Part shown: positions 49,162-61,956 of the stretch, piece by piece
Layout: the number at the start of each line of letters is the position of its first letter
Position numbering within the stretch: the first letter of the stretch is position 1
NCBI RefSeq assembly: GCF_023498005.1
Contig: NZ_CP097289.1
Coordinates: forward strand, 6,262,001-6,326,000
Direction of reading: 5' to 3'
Source of the DNA: Streptomyces durmitorensis
GTDB lineage: Bacteria; Actinomycetota; Actinomycetes; Streptomycetales; Streptomycetaceae
Length of the DNA stretch: 64,000 nt
Notes under the pieces: model-generated
Told to the model about the DNA's origin: nothing
Database searches by the model: none
What the model saw: only the letters and a program-made list of their open reading frames with translations
Made by a program: the position numbers and the translations under genes

Positions 49162-49428
49162 TTACGCGCCCTCCTTGAGCACACGCGTGATGAGCTTCCG
49201 CTGCGGATCGGTCAGGCGTGGATCCGAGCAGTACACCGTGTGCCCGTCGACGGTGAGCTGGTAGTTGAAGCCGTCCGGCACCCCTATGGGCGGTGTGCCC
49301 CGGCCCTCGGCCATGGCCTCATCGGCCAGGGCCTGCCACTCGTGGGCATCGGGCAGACCCGAGGTGTCGACCTCGGCGTGCCGCTCGATGCCCGCGAATC
49401 CTCCCGTGCGCTTCACCTGGATACGCAT
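49162..49428 (-). CDS. Emfourin-type protealysin inhibitor
   Basis: 88 residues: MRIQVKRTGGFAGIERHAEV, then a short helix, VPDGFNYQLTVDG and a C-terminal helical LITRVLKEG. The N-terminal RTGGFAG motif is the mark of the emfourin (M4 inhibitor) family, small slow-tight inhibitors encoded beside protealysin-like peptidases. It lies 44 bases downstream of the M4 peptidase gene on the same strand, the usual toxin-antidote-like arrangement. Confidence 0.85.
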   Translation of the reverse strand: MRIQVKRTGGFAGIERHAEVDTSGLPDAHEWQALADEAMAEGRGTPPIGVPDGFNYQLTVDGHTVYCSDPRLTDPQRKLITRVLKEGA

Positions 49429-49472
49429 GGGTCCTGTCTACTCCACTGGGTGGGCGGTCGGTAGCGCATCCG

Positions 49473-50570
49473 TCAGTCGGTGGCCGGGACCTTGACCGTG
49501 GACCAGGCGTCGATGACGGCCTTGAGCTCGTCGCCGTCGCCGTACTTCTCGCGCGCGGCGGCGACCGTCAGCCTTGCGAAGTCCTGGAAGGACGCGTCCT
49601 GCGCGAGCTCGCCGCCGGTCAGGACGGCGTACCAGATCTGTCCCGCCCGCTCCCAGGAGTGCCCGCCGAGCGCGTCGGAGACCAAGTAGAAGGCGCGGTT
49701 GGGGATGCCGGAGTTGATGTGGACGCCGCCGTTGTCGCGGCCCGTGCGGACGTAGTGGTCCATGTCGGCGGGCTGCGGGTCCTTGCCGAGCACGTCGTCG
49801 TCGTACGCCGAGCCGGGCTCCTTCATGGAGCGCAGTGCCTTGCCGGTGACGCGCGGGGCGAGCAGGCCCGCGCCGATCAGCCAGTCGGCGTCGGCGGAGG
49901 TCTGGCCGAGTGTGTACTGCTTGATCATCGAGCCGAAGACGTCCGCCATCGACTCGTTCAGGGCGCCCGGCTGGCCGAAGTACGTGAGGTTCGCCGTGTA
50001 CTGCACGACACCGTGGGTGAGCTCGTGGCCGATGACGTCCACGGGGATGGTGAAGTCGAGGAAGATCTCGCCGTCACCGTCGCCGAACACCATCTGCTCG
50101 CCGTTCCAGAAGGCGTTTCCGTAGTCCTCGCCGTAGTGGACGGTCGCGTTCAGCGGCAGGCCGCTGCCGTCGATGGAGTTGCGCGCGTACGTCTTGTGGA
50201 ACAGCTCGAAGGTCGCGCCGAGTCCCGCGTACGCGCGGTTGACGGTCGCGTCCTTGCCGGGCTTCTCGCCCTCGCCGCGGACCTTGCGGCCCGGCAGCTC
50301 GGTCTTGCGCTTGGCGTCGTAGATCGTGCGGTGGGGCTTGCCGTCCGCCGCTTCCTTGGGGGGCGTGACGGAGGGGGCGCCGATGACCGTGGTCAGGCGG
50401 CGGTGGGTGCGCTCGATGGAGTCCCGTTCCAGGGTGCGGCGGGCGGGACCCGCGAGCGCGGCGTCGTCACTCTGGGCCAGAGTGTCGAGCAGGTGGGGCG
50501 GAATGATGGTGCAGAAGACAGGCTCGAAGCCTGGATTGGTGGCCATGGCGGCAATGTGGCACTGGGTCAT
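49473..50570 (-). CDS. Protealysin-like M4 metallopeptidase
   Basis: A thermolysin-family zinc peptidase. The active site VIGHELTHGVVQY (HExxH), third ligand Glu in LNESMADVFG and the catalytic His in HINSGIPNRAFY are present. There is no signal peptide. Instead the short propeptide carries IIPPHLLDTLA, the PPL-type motif of protealysins, so it is probably kept in the cytoplasm. ATG 50570 (MTQCHIAAMATNPG) gives 365 residues; GTG 50621 and ATG 50591 are possible. Paired with the emfourin gene. Confidence 0.9.
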   Translation of the reverse strand: MTQCHIAAMATNPGFEPVFCTIIPPHLLDTLAQSDDAALAGPARRTLERDSIERTHRRLTTVIGAPSVTPPKEAADGKPHRTIYDAKRKTELPGRKVRGEGEKPGKDATVNRAYAGLGATFELFHKTYARNSIDGSGLPLNATVHYGEDYGNAFWNGEQMVFGDGDGEIFLDFTIPVDVIGHELTHGVVQYTANLTYFGQPGALNESMADVFGSMIKQYTLGQTSADADWLIGAGLLAPRVTGKALRSMKEPGSAYDDDVLGKDPQPADMDHYVRTGRDNGGVHINSGIPNRAFYLVSDALGGHSWERAGQIWYAVLTGGELAQDASFQDFARLTVAAAREKYGDGDELKAVIDAWSTVKVPATD

Positions 50571-50639
50571 GCCGCTGTCACTACCTGCAACCATGATTAG
50601 TGAAATAGAGGTATTGATCACCTCTTACCCGTAACCTGA

Positions 50640-52571
<1,932 letters not shown>

Positions 52572-52604
52572 CCAGCGCCGCACGCCTCCTCAACGCACCG
52601 CGCA

Positions 52605-52640
52605 AGCGCCGGACGGGCTCGAATGGGCCCGTTCGGCGCT
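52605..52640 (+). terminator. Terminator of leuA
   Basis: AGCGCCGGACGGGC (52605-52618) pairs with GCCCGTTCGGCGCT (52627-52640) with one wobble, followed by TTTTG. Confidence 0.8.
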
Positions 52641-52767
52641 TTTGCGTGGGGCCGTGTCCAGGTCGTCTACCGGCCATCTCTCGTGCAGGGTGCTGACGCC
52701 ACATCAACAATGTGGCTAACATCACGCCCAACGCGGCAATGTTGCCGGGGCGTTACGGAGGTGCGTG

Positions 52768-53502
52768 GTGCTGCCAGATCGGGGACGAAACGGCCGGGAC
52801 TCCCGCATCTTCGCCACGCCCGTTTCACGCGGGCGGGTCCTGCGCAGGCGCGTGATCGGCGTGCATACGGCCTGGACCACCGTCGGTGACGGCGAGTTCT
52901 TCTGTCCGGGCTGCGGCGGTGACCGCAACTACCAGCGCCGCACCGGCCGTCGCCGCTTCGTCCTGCTCGGCGTCCCGGTCCTGCCGCGCGGCACCGCGGG
53001 CCCCGTCGTCGAGTGCGCCGCCTGCGGCGACCACTTCGGCACGGACGTCCTCGACCACCCCACCACCACACGCCTGTCGGCCATGGTCCGCGACGCCGTG
53101 CACACCGTCGTCCTCGCGATCCTCGCCGCGGGCGGCACCTCGTCGCGCACGACGCTCGACGCGGCCGTCGGCGCACTGCGCGGCGCGGGGTACGACGACT
53201 GCTGCGAGGAACAGCTCGTCGCGCTCGTCGAGGCGCTCGCCGCCGACACCGGCCGCGCGACCGTGCCCGACTGCGGGCCCGGACTGGCCATAGAACTCCA
53301 CGAGGCGCTCGGCCCGTTGGCCCCGCACCTCGCCCCCGCCGGGCGTGAGGCGCTCCTTATTCAGGGCGCGCGCATCGCACTCGCCGACGGCCCGTACACC
53401 CCCGCCGAGCGCGAGGTGCTCGCCACGGCGGGCGGCGCGCTGACCATCGGCGCGGACGAGGTGACACGGCTGATGGTGGCGGCGCGGACGACGCACTTCT
53501 GA
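52768..53502 (+). CDS. Zinc-ribbon plus TerB-domain protein
   Basis: 244 residues. The N-terminal half has a four-cysteine zinc ribbon (FFCPGCGGDRNY ... VVECAACGDHFG). The C-terminal half is an all-helical TerB-like domain (REALLIQGARIALADGPYTPAEREVL), the fold shared with tellurite-resistance proteins. No other ter genes are near. GTG 52768 has GGAGG at a better distance than GTG 52765. Function unknown. A small inverted set around GCAATGTTGC precedes it. Confidence 0.8.
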   Translation: MLPDRGRNGRDSRIFATPVSRGRVLRRRVIGVHTAWTTVGDGEFFCPGCGGDRNYQRRTGRRRFVLLGVPVLPRGTAGPVVECAACGDHFGTDVLDHPTTTRLSAMVRDAVHTVVLAILAAGGTSSRTTLDAAVGALRGAGYDDCCEEQLVALVEALAADTGRATVPDCGPGLAIELHEALGPLAPHLAPAGREALLIQGARIALADGPYTPAEREVLATAGGALTIGADEVTRLMVAARTTHF

Positions 53503-53533
53503 GCTCCGCCGGTTTCCTGGCGGGCCGGGCCCG

Positions 53534-53549
53534 TACTCCCGCGGGAGTA
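53534..53549. promoter_or_regulatory. 16-bp perfect palindrome upstream of MMPL exporter
   Basis: TACTCCCGCGGGAGTA (53534-53549) reads identically on both strands, a good shape for a dimeric regulator. It lies about 120 bp before the exporter that precedes a two-component pair. Confidence 0.55.
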
Positions 53550-53628
53550 GTGCCGCCCCTCCGCCTCCCTGCGCCGTACGCCCCAACTCGCCCTCGCGCC
53601 CGACGGATCGCGCGGCACCCTCCGGAAG

Positions 53629-53651
53629 GGTTGGCACTGAACCTGCCAACC
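53629..53651. promoter_or_regulatory. Inverted repeat next to the MMPL ribosome binding site
   Basis: GGTTGGCA (53629-53636) and TGCCAACC (53644-53651) with a seven-base spacer end just before GGAAGGAGG. A possible operator or an RNA hairpin controlling start access. Confidence 0.45.
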
Positions 53652-53670
53652 TGCCGGAAGGAGGCCCGTC

Positions 53671-55758
53671 ATGCGGGCCGAACAGACCACCGCACGACGG
53701 CGACGAGCCGTGCCCTGGGTGTTCCTCGGGCTGTGGATAGCCGTCATGGCGCTCGCCGGGCCCTTCGCGTCGAAACTGGCCGACGCCCAGCAGGACCAAG
53801 TCGTCGACTACCTCCCCGCCAGCGCCGACTCCACCGAAGTGGCCAAGATCCAGGCGCAGTTGCCCGGCGGCGAGGCCACCGAGCTGGTGCTCGTCTACCA
53901 CCGTGACGGAGGCCTGACCGCCGCCGACCGCGAGGCGGCCGCCGCCCAGGTCGCCGAGATCGGCCAGGCCCACGAGCTGACGGCCGCCCCGCACGCCGTA
54001 CCGTCCAAGGACGGCACCACGCTCATGTACCCCGTGGCGAGCACCGAGCCGGGCCAGGACGAGAAGCTCAGGGACGCGCTCGTCGACGACGTACGCGAAG
54101 TCGCCCACAGCGAAGGCGGGTTGAACGTCGACGTGGGCGGCTCGGGGGCGCTCGACACCGACGCGGGCAAGGTCTACGACTCCCTCGGCGGACCCCTGCT
54201 CTACACCACCGCCGGAGTGGTCGCGCTGCTCCTGATCCTCATCTACCGCAGCCCGTTCCTGTGGCTCGTGCCGCTCGCCGTCGCGGGCATCGCGGACTAC
54301 CTGGCGATGGGCGTCGCCTACGGACTGCACGAAGGCTTCGGGACGTCCGTCACCGGCCAGAGCAGCGGCGTGATGACGATCCTCGTGTTCGGCGCGGGAA
54401 CGGACTACGCGCTGCTCATCGTCTCCCGCTACCGCGAGGAACTGCGCAGGATCGAGCGCCCCTACGACGCGATGGTCGCCGCCCTGAAGGGATGCGGCCC
54501 TGCCGTGCTCGCCTCGTCGGGGACGGTCGCGGCCGGGCTCTTCTGCCTGCTCGCCGCCGACCTCAACAGCAGCCGGGGCATGGGCCCGCTGGGCGCGGTC
54601 GGCGTGCTGTGCGCGCTCCTCGCGATGCTGACGCTGCTGCCCGCGCTCCTCGTCCTGCTCGGACGGCGCGTGTTCTGGCCGCTCGTACCGGCCTTCGGCA
54701 GCGAGCCCAAGCAGCGGCGCAGCCTCTTCTCCATGATGGGCAGCTCCGCGGGGCGCAGGCCCCTCACCGTACTCGCGGGCGGCGCCGTGCTGCTCGGCGC
54801 GCTCGCCCTGGGGGCGCTGAACCTGCCGGGCGCGCTGAAGCAGGAGGACTCCTTCACCAAGACGCCCGACTCCGTCACCGCGATGGAGACCCTCGCCAAG
54901 GCCTACCCCGAGCGCGGCACCCAGCCCATCACCGTGATGACGCCCGAGGACCGCGCCACCGCGGCCCTCGCCGACATCAAGGGCACGAAGGGCGTGGACA
55001 GCGCGGAGAAGGGACGTACGGCCAAGGGCTGGACGGAGATCTCCGTCATCGCGACGGCCGCGCCCGAGTCGGCGGGCGAGACGGAGACGATCAAGGCGCT
55101 GCGGGCCGACCTCGACGGCTCGTACGTAGGCGGCTCCAGCGCCCAGCAGCTCGACCTGAAGGACACGAACGACCGTGACCGCCTGATCATCGTGCCGCTG
55201 GTCCTCGCGGCGGTGCTGCTGATCCTGGTGGCCCTGCTGCGCTCCCTCGTCGCGCCGTTGCTGCTCCTTGTCGCCGTGGTCGCGGTGTGGGGGGCCTCGC
55301 TCGGCATCGCGGGCCTGGTCTTCGAGCCGCTGTTCGGCTTCGAGGGCACGGACCCGGGGCTGGGGCTGCTCTCCTTCGTGTTCCTCGTCGCGCTGGGCGT
55401 CGACTACGGCATCTTCCTGATGCACCGCATGCGGGAGGAGTCCCTCGCCGGTGCCGAGCCGGGGGCCGCCGCGCTGACCGCGCTGCGGACGACGGGCGGC
55501 GTCATCGCGTCGGCGGGCCTCGTGCTCGCGGCGACGTTCGCCGTGCTCACCAACATGCCGCTGGTGCAGCTGGTCGAGCTGGGCTTCGTGATCGCGGTCG
55601 GGGTGCTGCTCGACACGTTCCTGGTGCGGACGTATCTGGTGACGAGTGCGAGCGTGGCGCTCGGCCGGAAGGTGTGGTGGCCGGGGAGCCTGTCGCGTCC
55701 CGTGCAGTCCGCGGGCCCGGCCCTCGACCCCGAGCCCCAACGGGTCCCCGCCCCTTGA
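53671..55758 (+). CDS. MMPL/RND family transporter
   Basis: Proton-driven exporter of lipids or hydrophobic compounds. 695 residues with two sets of six membrane helices after a periplasmic loop each. Family marks are FGAGTDYALLIVSRYREEL in the first half and ALGVDYGIFLMHRMREES in the second, whose Asp-Tyr pairs relay protons. ATG 53671 follows GGAAGGAGG. It is followed after 65 bases by a sensor kinase and regulator likely to control it. Confidence 0.9.
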   Translation: MRAEQTTARRRRAVPWVFLGLWIAVMALAGPFASKLADAQQDQVVDYLPASADSTEVAKIQAQLPGGEATELVLVYHRDGGLTAADREAAAAQVAEIGQAHELTAAPHAVPSKDGTTLMYPVASTEPGQDEKLRDALVDDVREVAHSEGGLNVDVGGSGALDTDAGKVYDSLGGPLLYTTAGVVALLLILIYRSPFLWLVPLAVAGIADYLAMGVAYGLHEGFGTSVTGQSSGVMTILVFGAGTDYALLIVSRYREELRRIERPYDAMVAALKGCGPAVLASSGTVAAGLFCLLAADLNSSRGMGPLGAVGVLCALLAMLTLLPALLVLLGRRVFWPLVPAFGSEPKQRRSLFSMMGSSAGRRPLTVLAGGAVLLGALALGALNLPGALKQEDSFTKTPDSVTAMETLAKAYPERGTQPITVMTPEDRATAALADIKGTKGVDSAEKGRTAKGWTEISVIATAAPESAGETETIKALRADLDGSYVGGSSAQQLDLKDTNDRDRLIIVPLVLAAVLLILVALLRSLVAPLLLLVAVVAVWGASLGIAGLVFEPLFGFEGTDPGLGLLSFVFLVALGVDYGIFLMHRMREESLAGAEPGAAALTALRTTGGVIASAGLVLAATFAVLTNMPLVQLVELGFVIAVGVLLDTFLVRTYLVTSASVALGRKVWWPGSLSRPVQSAGPALDPEPQRVPAP

Positions 55759-55823
55759 CCGTTGACCGCATCGGGGCGCCCCTTCCCTGCCGGAGGGGCG
55801 CCCTCGTACGGGAGGATGCAGCT

Positions 55824-57062
55824 GTGGGGGACATACCGCAGTTCCAGGGGAGGGCGCCGGCGCCGCGTGGCGTGCTCGCCTTCACGGGGGCCGTGCCCGG
55901 CACTCGGCGTGCGCTGCGCACCGACGCGCTGTTCGCGGCGGCGCTCGCGGTGCTGTCCGCCGCTCTCGCCGTGTTCGTCGAGGACGGGGTGCGGCCCGAT
56001 CTCCTCGGGTGGACCCTGCTCCTGTGCGCGCACGTGCCGCTGGCGTGGCGACGCGGCCGTCCGCTGCTTGCCCTGCTCGGGGTGATCGCCTTCATAGCTC
56101 CGTACCACGCCGTCGACTACACACACATGGCCGCCGTCCCGGTCGGCATGGTCGCGCTCTACACGGTGGCCGCCTCCGGGCGCCCGCGCCGCGCCCTGAT
56201 CACCGGCCTCCTCGTCGTGGGCATCACGCTGACCGTCAACGCGAGCGTGGAACCGCACCAGGTGGGCGAGGTGCTCAGGATCTCGGGCTGGATCGTGTCG
56301 GTACTGCTGCTCGGCGTGTACGTGCGCATCCACCGCCAGTACGTCACCTCCGTACTGGAGCGTGCCGAGCGGGCGGAGCGTACGCGCGAGGAGGAGGCGC
56401 GGCGGCGGGTCGCCGAGGAGAGGCTGCGGGTCGCCCGCGACCTGCACGACCTGCTCGCGCACAGCATCACTCTGGTCGGCGTCCAGACGTCCGTGGCGGC
56501 GCATGTCCTCGCCGCCGACCCGGAGCGGCTGGACCGGGCGGCGGTGGCGAAGGCGCTCGACGACATCGCGGACACCTGCCGTTCGGCACGGGGTGAACTC
56601 CGGGCCACGCTGGAGGTGTTGAGGGCTGGGTCCTCCGAGGAGTCGCGGGGCCCGCTGCCGGGTCTTGACGGCCTCGCGGATCTGGCGCAGGCGGCGCGGA
56701 CGTCTGGGGCCGAGGTCGATCTTGCGGTGGCGGAGGCCGATGCGCCGCCCGCCGTGGGCGCGGCGGCCTACCGGATCGTGCAGGAGGCGCTGACGAACGC
56801 GGTGCGGCACGGCGGTCCGGGGCTCACCATCCGGGTGGAGATCCGCACGGCGGACGCGGCGCTGCGGGTGACGGTCACGGACGACGGGGACGGCCGGGTC
56901 GCCGACGACCCCTCGCACACTCCTGGCTTCGGCCTGGTGGGGATGCGGGAGCGGGCCCGGAGCGTGGGCGGCACGTTGGAGGCGGGGCCTCGCGAGGGCG
57001 GGGGATTCGGGGTGTCGGCCGTGCTGCCGCTGGTTCCTGTCGGCCTGGGAGGGCTTGGATGA
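55824..57062 (+). CDS. NarL-family sensor histidine kinase
   Basis: GTG 55824, preceded by GGAGG at eight bases, gives 412 residues. Four or five membrane helices at about 35-170 (LFAAALAVLSAALAVFVE, LLGVIAFIAPYH, MVALYTVAASG, ALITGLLVVGITL) are followed by HisKA_3 (RLRVARDLHDLLAHSITLVG, phospho-His in LHD) and a HATPase_c domain (IVQEALTNAVRHGG, GFGLVGMRERA). Overlaps the regulator gene by ATGA. Confidence 0.92.
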   Translation: MGDIPQFQGRAPAPRGVLAFTGAVPGTRRALRTDALFAAALAVLSAALAVFVEDGVRPDLLGWTLLLCAHVPLAWRRGRPLLALLGVIAFIAPYHAVDYTHMAAVPVGMVALYTVAASGRPRRALITGLLVVGITLTVNASVEPHQVGEVLRISGWIVSVLLLGVYVRIHRQYVTSVLERAERAERTREEEARRRVAEERLRVARDLHDLLAHSITLVGVQTSVAAHVLAADPERLDRAAVAKALDDIADTCRSARGELRATLEVLRAGSSEESRGPLPGLDGLADLAQAARTSGAEVDLAVAEADAPPAVGAAAYRIVQEALTNAVRHGGPGLTIRVEIRTADAALRVTVTDDGDGRVADDPSHTPGFGLVGMRERARSVGGTLEAGPREGGGFGVSAVLPLVPVGLGGLG

Positions 57063-57736
57063 CGATTCGTGTGCTGCTCGCCGACGATCAGACGCTGGTA
57101 CGGGCGGCGTTCGCGATGCTGGTCGAGTCCGCGCCGGACATGGAGGTGGTGGGGCAGGCCGGGACGGGGCGTGCGGCGGTCGACCTGGCCAGGTCGGAGC
57201 GGGCTGACCTGATCGTGATGGACATCCGGATGCCGGATCTGGACGGGATCGAGGCGACGCGGCTGCTCGCGGAGGACGAGGATCTGGCCGGGGTGAAGGT
57301 GTTGATGCTGACGACGTACGACACGGATGAGCATGTCGTGGAGGCGTTGCGGGCCGGGGCGTCCGGGTTCTTGGTCAAGGACACGAAGCCGGGGGAGTTG
57401 CTGGAGGCGATCCGTACGGTGGCGGCGGGGGAGTCCCTGCTTTCGCCGGGCCCGACTTCGCGGTTGATTGCCAGGGTTCTGCGGGCGCCGGCCGAGGTCG
57501 CCTTGCCGGAGGCGCTGGCAGGGCAGTTGAGCGAGCGGGAGTGTCAGGTGCTCGCGTTGGTGGCGCGGGGGCTGAACAACTCGGAGATCGCGGAGGCGTT
57601 GGGGCTGAGTCCGCTGACCGCGAAGACTCATGTCAGCCGGATCATGGGGAAGTTGGGGGTTCGGGACCGGGCGCAGCTGGTGATTGTGGCGTATGAGTCG
57701 GGGTTGGTTCGGCCGGGGGTGGAGGGGTCGGCGTAG
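57059..57736 (+). CDS. NarL/LuxR-type response regulator
   Basis: 225 residues: receiver domain with LLADDQTLVRAAF, phospho-Asp in IVMDIRMPDLDG and Lys in GFLVKDTKP, then a LuxR helix-turn-helix (LSERECQVLALVARGLNNSEIAEALGLS ... KTHVSRIMGKL when read in pieces). Cognate partner of the upstream kinase through ATGA coupling. The MMPL gene and the palindromes before it are candidate targets. Confidence 0.94.
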   Translation: MTIRVLLADDQTLVRAAFAMLVESAPDMEVVGQAGTGRAAVDLARSERADLIVMDIRMPDLDGIEATRLLAEDEDLAGVKVLMLTTYDTDEHVVEALRAGASGFLVKDTKPGELLEAIRTVAAGESLLSPGPTSRLIARVLRAPAEVALPEALAGQLSERECQVLALVARGLNNSEIAEALGLSPLTAKTHVSRIMGKLGVRDRAQLVIVAYESGLVRPGVEGSA

Positions 57737-57752
57737 GGCGTACCCTGCGGGG

Positions 57753-57983
57753 CTTTCCCCAATCCCACCCCTTCCCGGCTGCATCTATTGGCGGCTTCGC
57801 CGCGCAGGGGGCTCCGCCCCCAGACCCCCGGTCCTCAAACGCCGGACGGCTGAAAGATTTCCCCGGACCGGCGGAGAATCTCAGCCCGTCCGGCGTTTGA
57901 GGACGAACTCGGCGAAGCCGGTGATGACGGCACGCAAGGCCCCCGCGCCAGAGCGGGTTTTCGGGAAGGGGCGGGGTTGGGGA
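57753..57983. repeat. Large composite palindromic repeat
   Basis: CCCCAATCCCACCCCTTCCC (57757-57776) is mirrored by GGGAAGGGGCGGGGTTGGGG (57963-57982). A central palindrome, GTCCTCAAACGCCGGACGG (57831-57849) with CCGTCCGGCGTTTGAGGAC (57886-57904), lies inside. It fills the 259-bp gap between converging genes and is the fullest copy of the family in this window. Confidence 0.85.
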
Positions 57984-57995
57984 CTAGAAAGACCG

Positions 57996-58931
57996 TTACA
58001 ACAACCCAGCCCCCGCCAAAAACTTCCCCACCCGCTCAACCTCTCCGGAAGACAACGGAACCTGCGGCTCCGCAGTAACCGGACAGGAAATCACCCCCCG
58101 CAGATACAGCGCCGCCTTAAAGGCGCCCAGCGCCGAAGAGCTGCCCCCCATCCGCCCCGCATCCCCCACCCGCACCATCCCGAAGAGCCCGCACAACCGC
58201 TCCTGCTCCACCCGCGCCCGCACCCAGTCCCCCTCCCGGCAGTAGCGGTAGAGCCGCGCATACCCCTCCGGGTCCACGTTCCCGAGCCCCGGCACCACCC
58301 CGTCCGCCCCCATCGCAAGCGCCGCGTCCACCGTCGTCTCCGAGCCCGTCAGGACACTGAAGCCGGACACATCCGCCCGGCCCCGCGCCCCGAGCACCAC
58401 CTCCCGGAAGTTCCCCTCCTCCCCGCTGGAGTCCTTCAACCCGGCAAGCACCCCCTCCGACGCCAGTTCCAGGACCAGCTCCGCGTCCAGCTTGGAGTGG
58501 ACGGCCACCGGGAGGTCGTACGCGAAGACCGGCACCGGCGACCTGCCCGCCACCAGGCGGAAGTGGCGTGCCACCTCCGCCGGATGCGTGCGCGTGTAGA
58601 AGGGGGCCGTCACGACCACCCCGTCCGCCCCCGCCTCCGTCACCGAACGGACGTGGTCCAGGACCCTTGGCGTCGCCATGTCGATCGCCCCTGCGAGGAC
58701 CGGGAGTTGGCCCCCGACATGCCCCGCCACCGTCTCGATCACGACCCTCCGCTGCGCATCCGTCAGATACGCCGCCTCCGACGACGAGCCGAGGACGAAG
58801 AGGCCGTCCACGCCCCCCTCGACCAGATGGTCGATCAGTCTCGTCAGCGACGACGTGTCCACCTCGTGGTCCGGTGTCAGAGGCGTGCAGACGGGCGGAA
58901 CGACACCGGTCAGCGGGGTGGGCATGGTCAT
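57996..58931 (-). CDS. DapA/NanA-family aldolase (dihydrodipicolinate synthase-like)
   Basis: A class I TIM-barrel aldolase or lyase. 311 residues from ATG 58931, which overlaps the OppF stop (ATGA) and has AGGGAG. GVVPPVCTPLTPDHEVD at the start, GSSSEAAYLT in place of the usual GTTGE phosphate loop, catalytic Tyr region PVFAYDLP and Schiff-base Lys in LAGLKDSSGE. As the last gene of a peptide/opine-type ABC operon it more likely degrades an imported keto acid or sugar acid than makes lysine. Confidence 0.85.
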   Translation of the reverse strand: MTMPTPLTGVVPPVCTPLTPDHEVDTSSLTRLIDHLVEGGVDGLFVLGSSSEAAYLTDAQRRVVIETVAGHVGGQLPVLAGAIDMATPRVLDHVRSVTEAGADGVVVTAPFYTRTHPAEVARHFRLVAGRSPVPVFAYDLPVAVHSKLDAELVLELASEGVLAGLKDSSGEEGNFREVVLGARGRADVSGFSVLTGSETTVDAALAMGADGVVPGLGNVDPEGYARLYRYCREGDWVRARVEQERLCGLFGMVRVGDAGRMGGSSSALGAFKAALYLRGVISCPVTAEPQVPLSSGEVERVGKFLAGAGLL

Positions 58932-59964
58932 GGAGTCTCCCTGGGGCTCGCGTCCGTGGCGGCGGACTGGATCACTAGCTCGTGCGTGGACTGGCCGTCC
59001 CGTACGGGGTGGTGGCAGCGGTAGCGGTGCCCGGACCCCTCCGTCGACGCGAAGTCCGGCATGGTGGAGGCGCAGGCGTCGTCCGCCTTCCAGCACCGCG
59101 TGCGGAACGGGCATCCGCTCGGCGGGCGCGTGGCCGACGGCACCGGGCCGACGAGCGGGATCGGGTCGATGGGGTCCAGAAGGCCGGGCGTCGCCGAGAA
59201 CAGGGCCCGTGTGTACGGGTGGCGGGCTCGGTCCAGGATCTCCTGTGCCGGCGACTCCTCCACGATTCTGCCCAGATACATCGTGATGACCCGGTCGCTC
59301 ATCCGCCGCACCGTCTGGATGTCGTGCGAGACGAAGACCAGGGCGAGGCCGAGGCGTTCCTTCAGGTCCAGGAGGAGGTTGAGGATCTGGGCGCGCACGG
59401 AGACGTCCAGGGCGCTCGTCGGCTCGTCCGCCACCACGAGCTCCGGTTCCAGCGCCAGCGCACGGGCGATCGCCACGCGCTGCCGCTGCCCGCCGGAGAG
59501 CTGTCCGGGAAGACCGTCCGCCAGGACCGTGGGGAGGCCGGCCAGGGACATCAACTTACGTACGCGGGCGTCGCGTTGGGTGGTCGTCCCCATCCTGTGT
59601 ACGTCCAGTGGGTCCCTGAGGATCTGCCGCACCGTCAGCCTGCGGTTCAGGGCGGTCGACGGGTCCTGGAAGATCATGGCGGTGTTCCTGCCGATCGCGG
59701 CCCGTCGCTCGGCGGGTTTCATCGTCCACAGGTCCCGGCCGCGGAACGACACCGTGCCCGCCGTGGGCGGCTGCACCCCCACGAGGACCTTCGCGAGCGT
59801 CGACTTGCCGCACCCCGACTCGCCCACGACGCCCACCGTCTCGCCGGGCGCGATGGTCAGGTCGGCGCCGGTCAGGGCGTACACGCGATCACGCGAGAAC
59901 AGTCCGCCCGAGCGAGCGCGGTGCACGACGTGCGCGTCGGAGAGGGTGATCAGGTCTTCGGCGG

Positions 59965-59968
<4 letters not shown>
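58928..59968 (-). CDS. Oligopeptide/dipeptide ABC transporter ATPase (OppF type)
   Basis: 346 residues from GTG 59968, overlapping the preceding gene by GTGA. Walker A GESGCGKSTLA, signature LSGGQRQRVAIARAL, Walker B LVVADEPTSALD and switch His (VFVSHD) intact. The C-terminal oligopeptide/dipeptide domain has the four-Cys-type insertion (CPFRTRCWKADDAC ... HRYRCHHP). Second ATPase of the operon. Confidence 0.92.
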
Positions 59969-61955
<1,987 letters not shown>

Positions 61956-61956
<1 letters not shown>

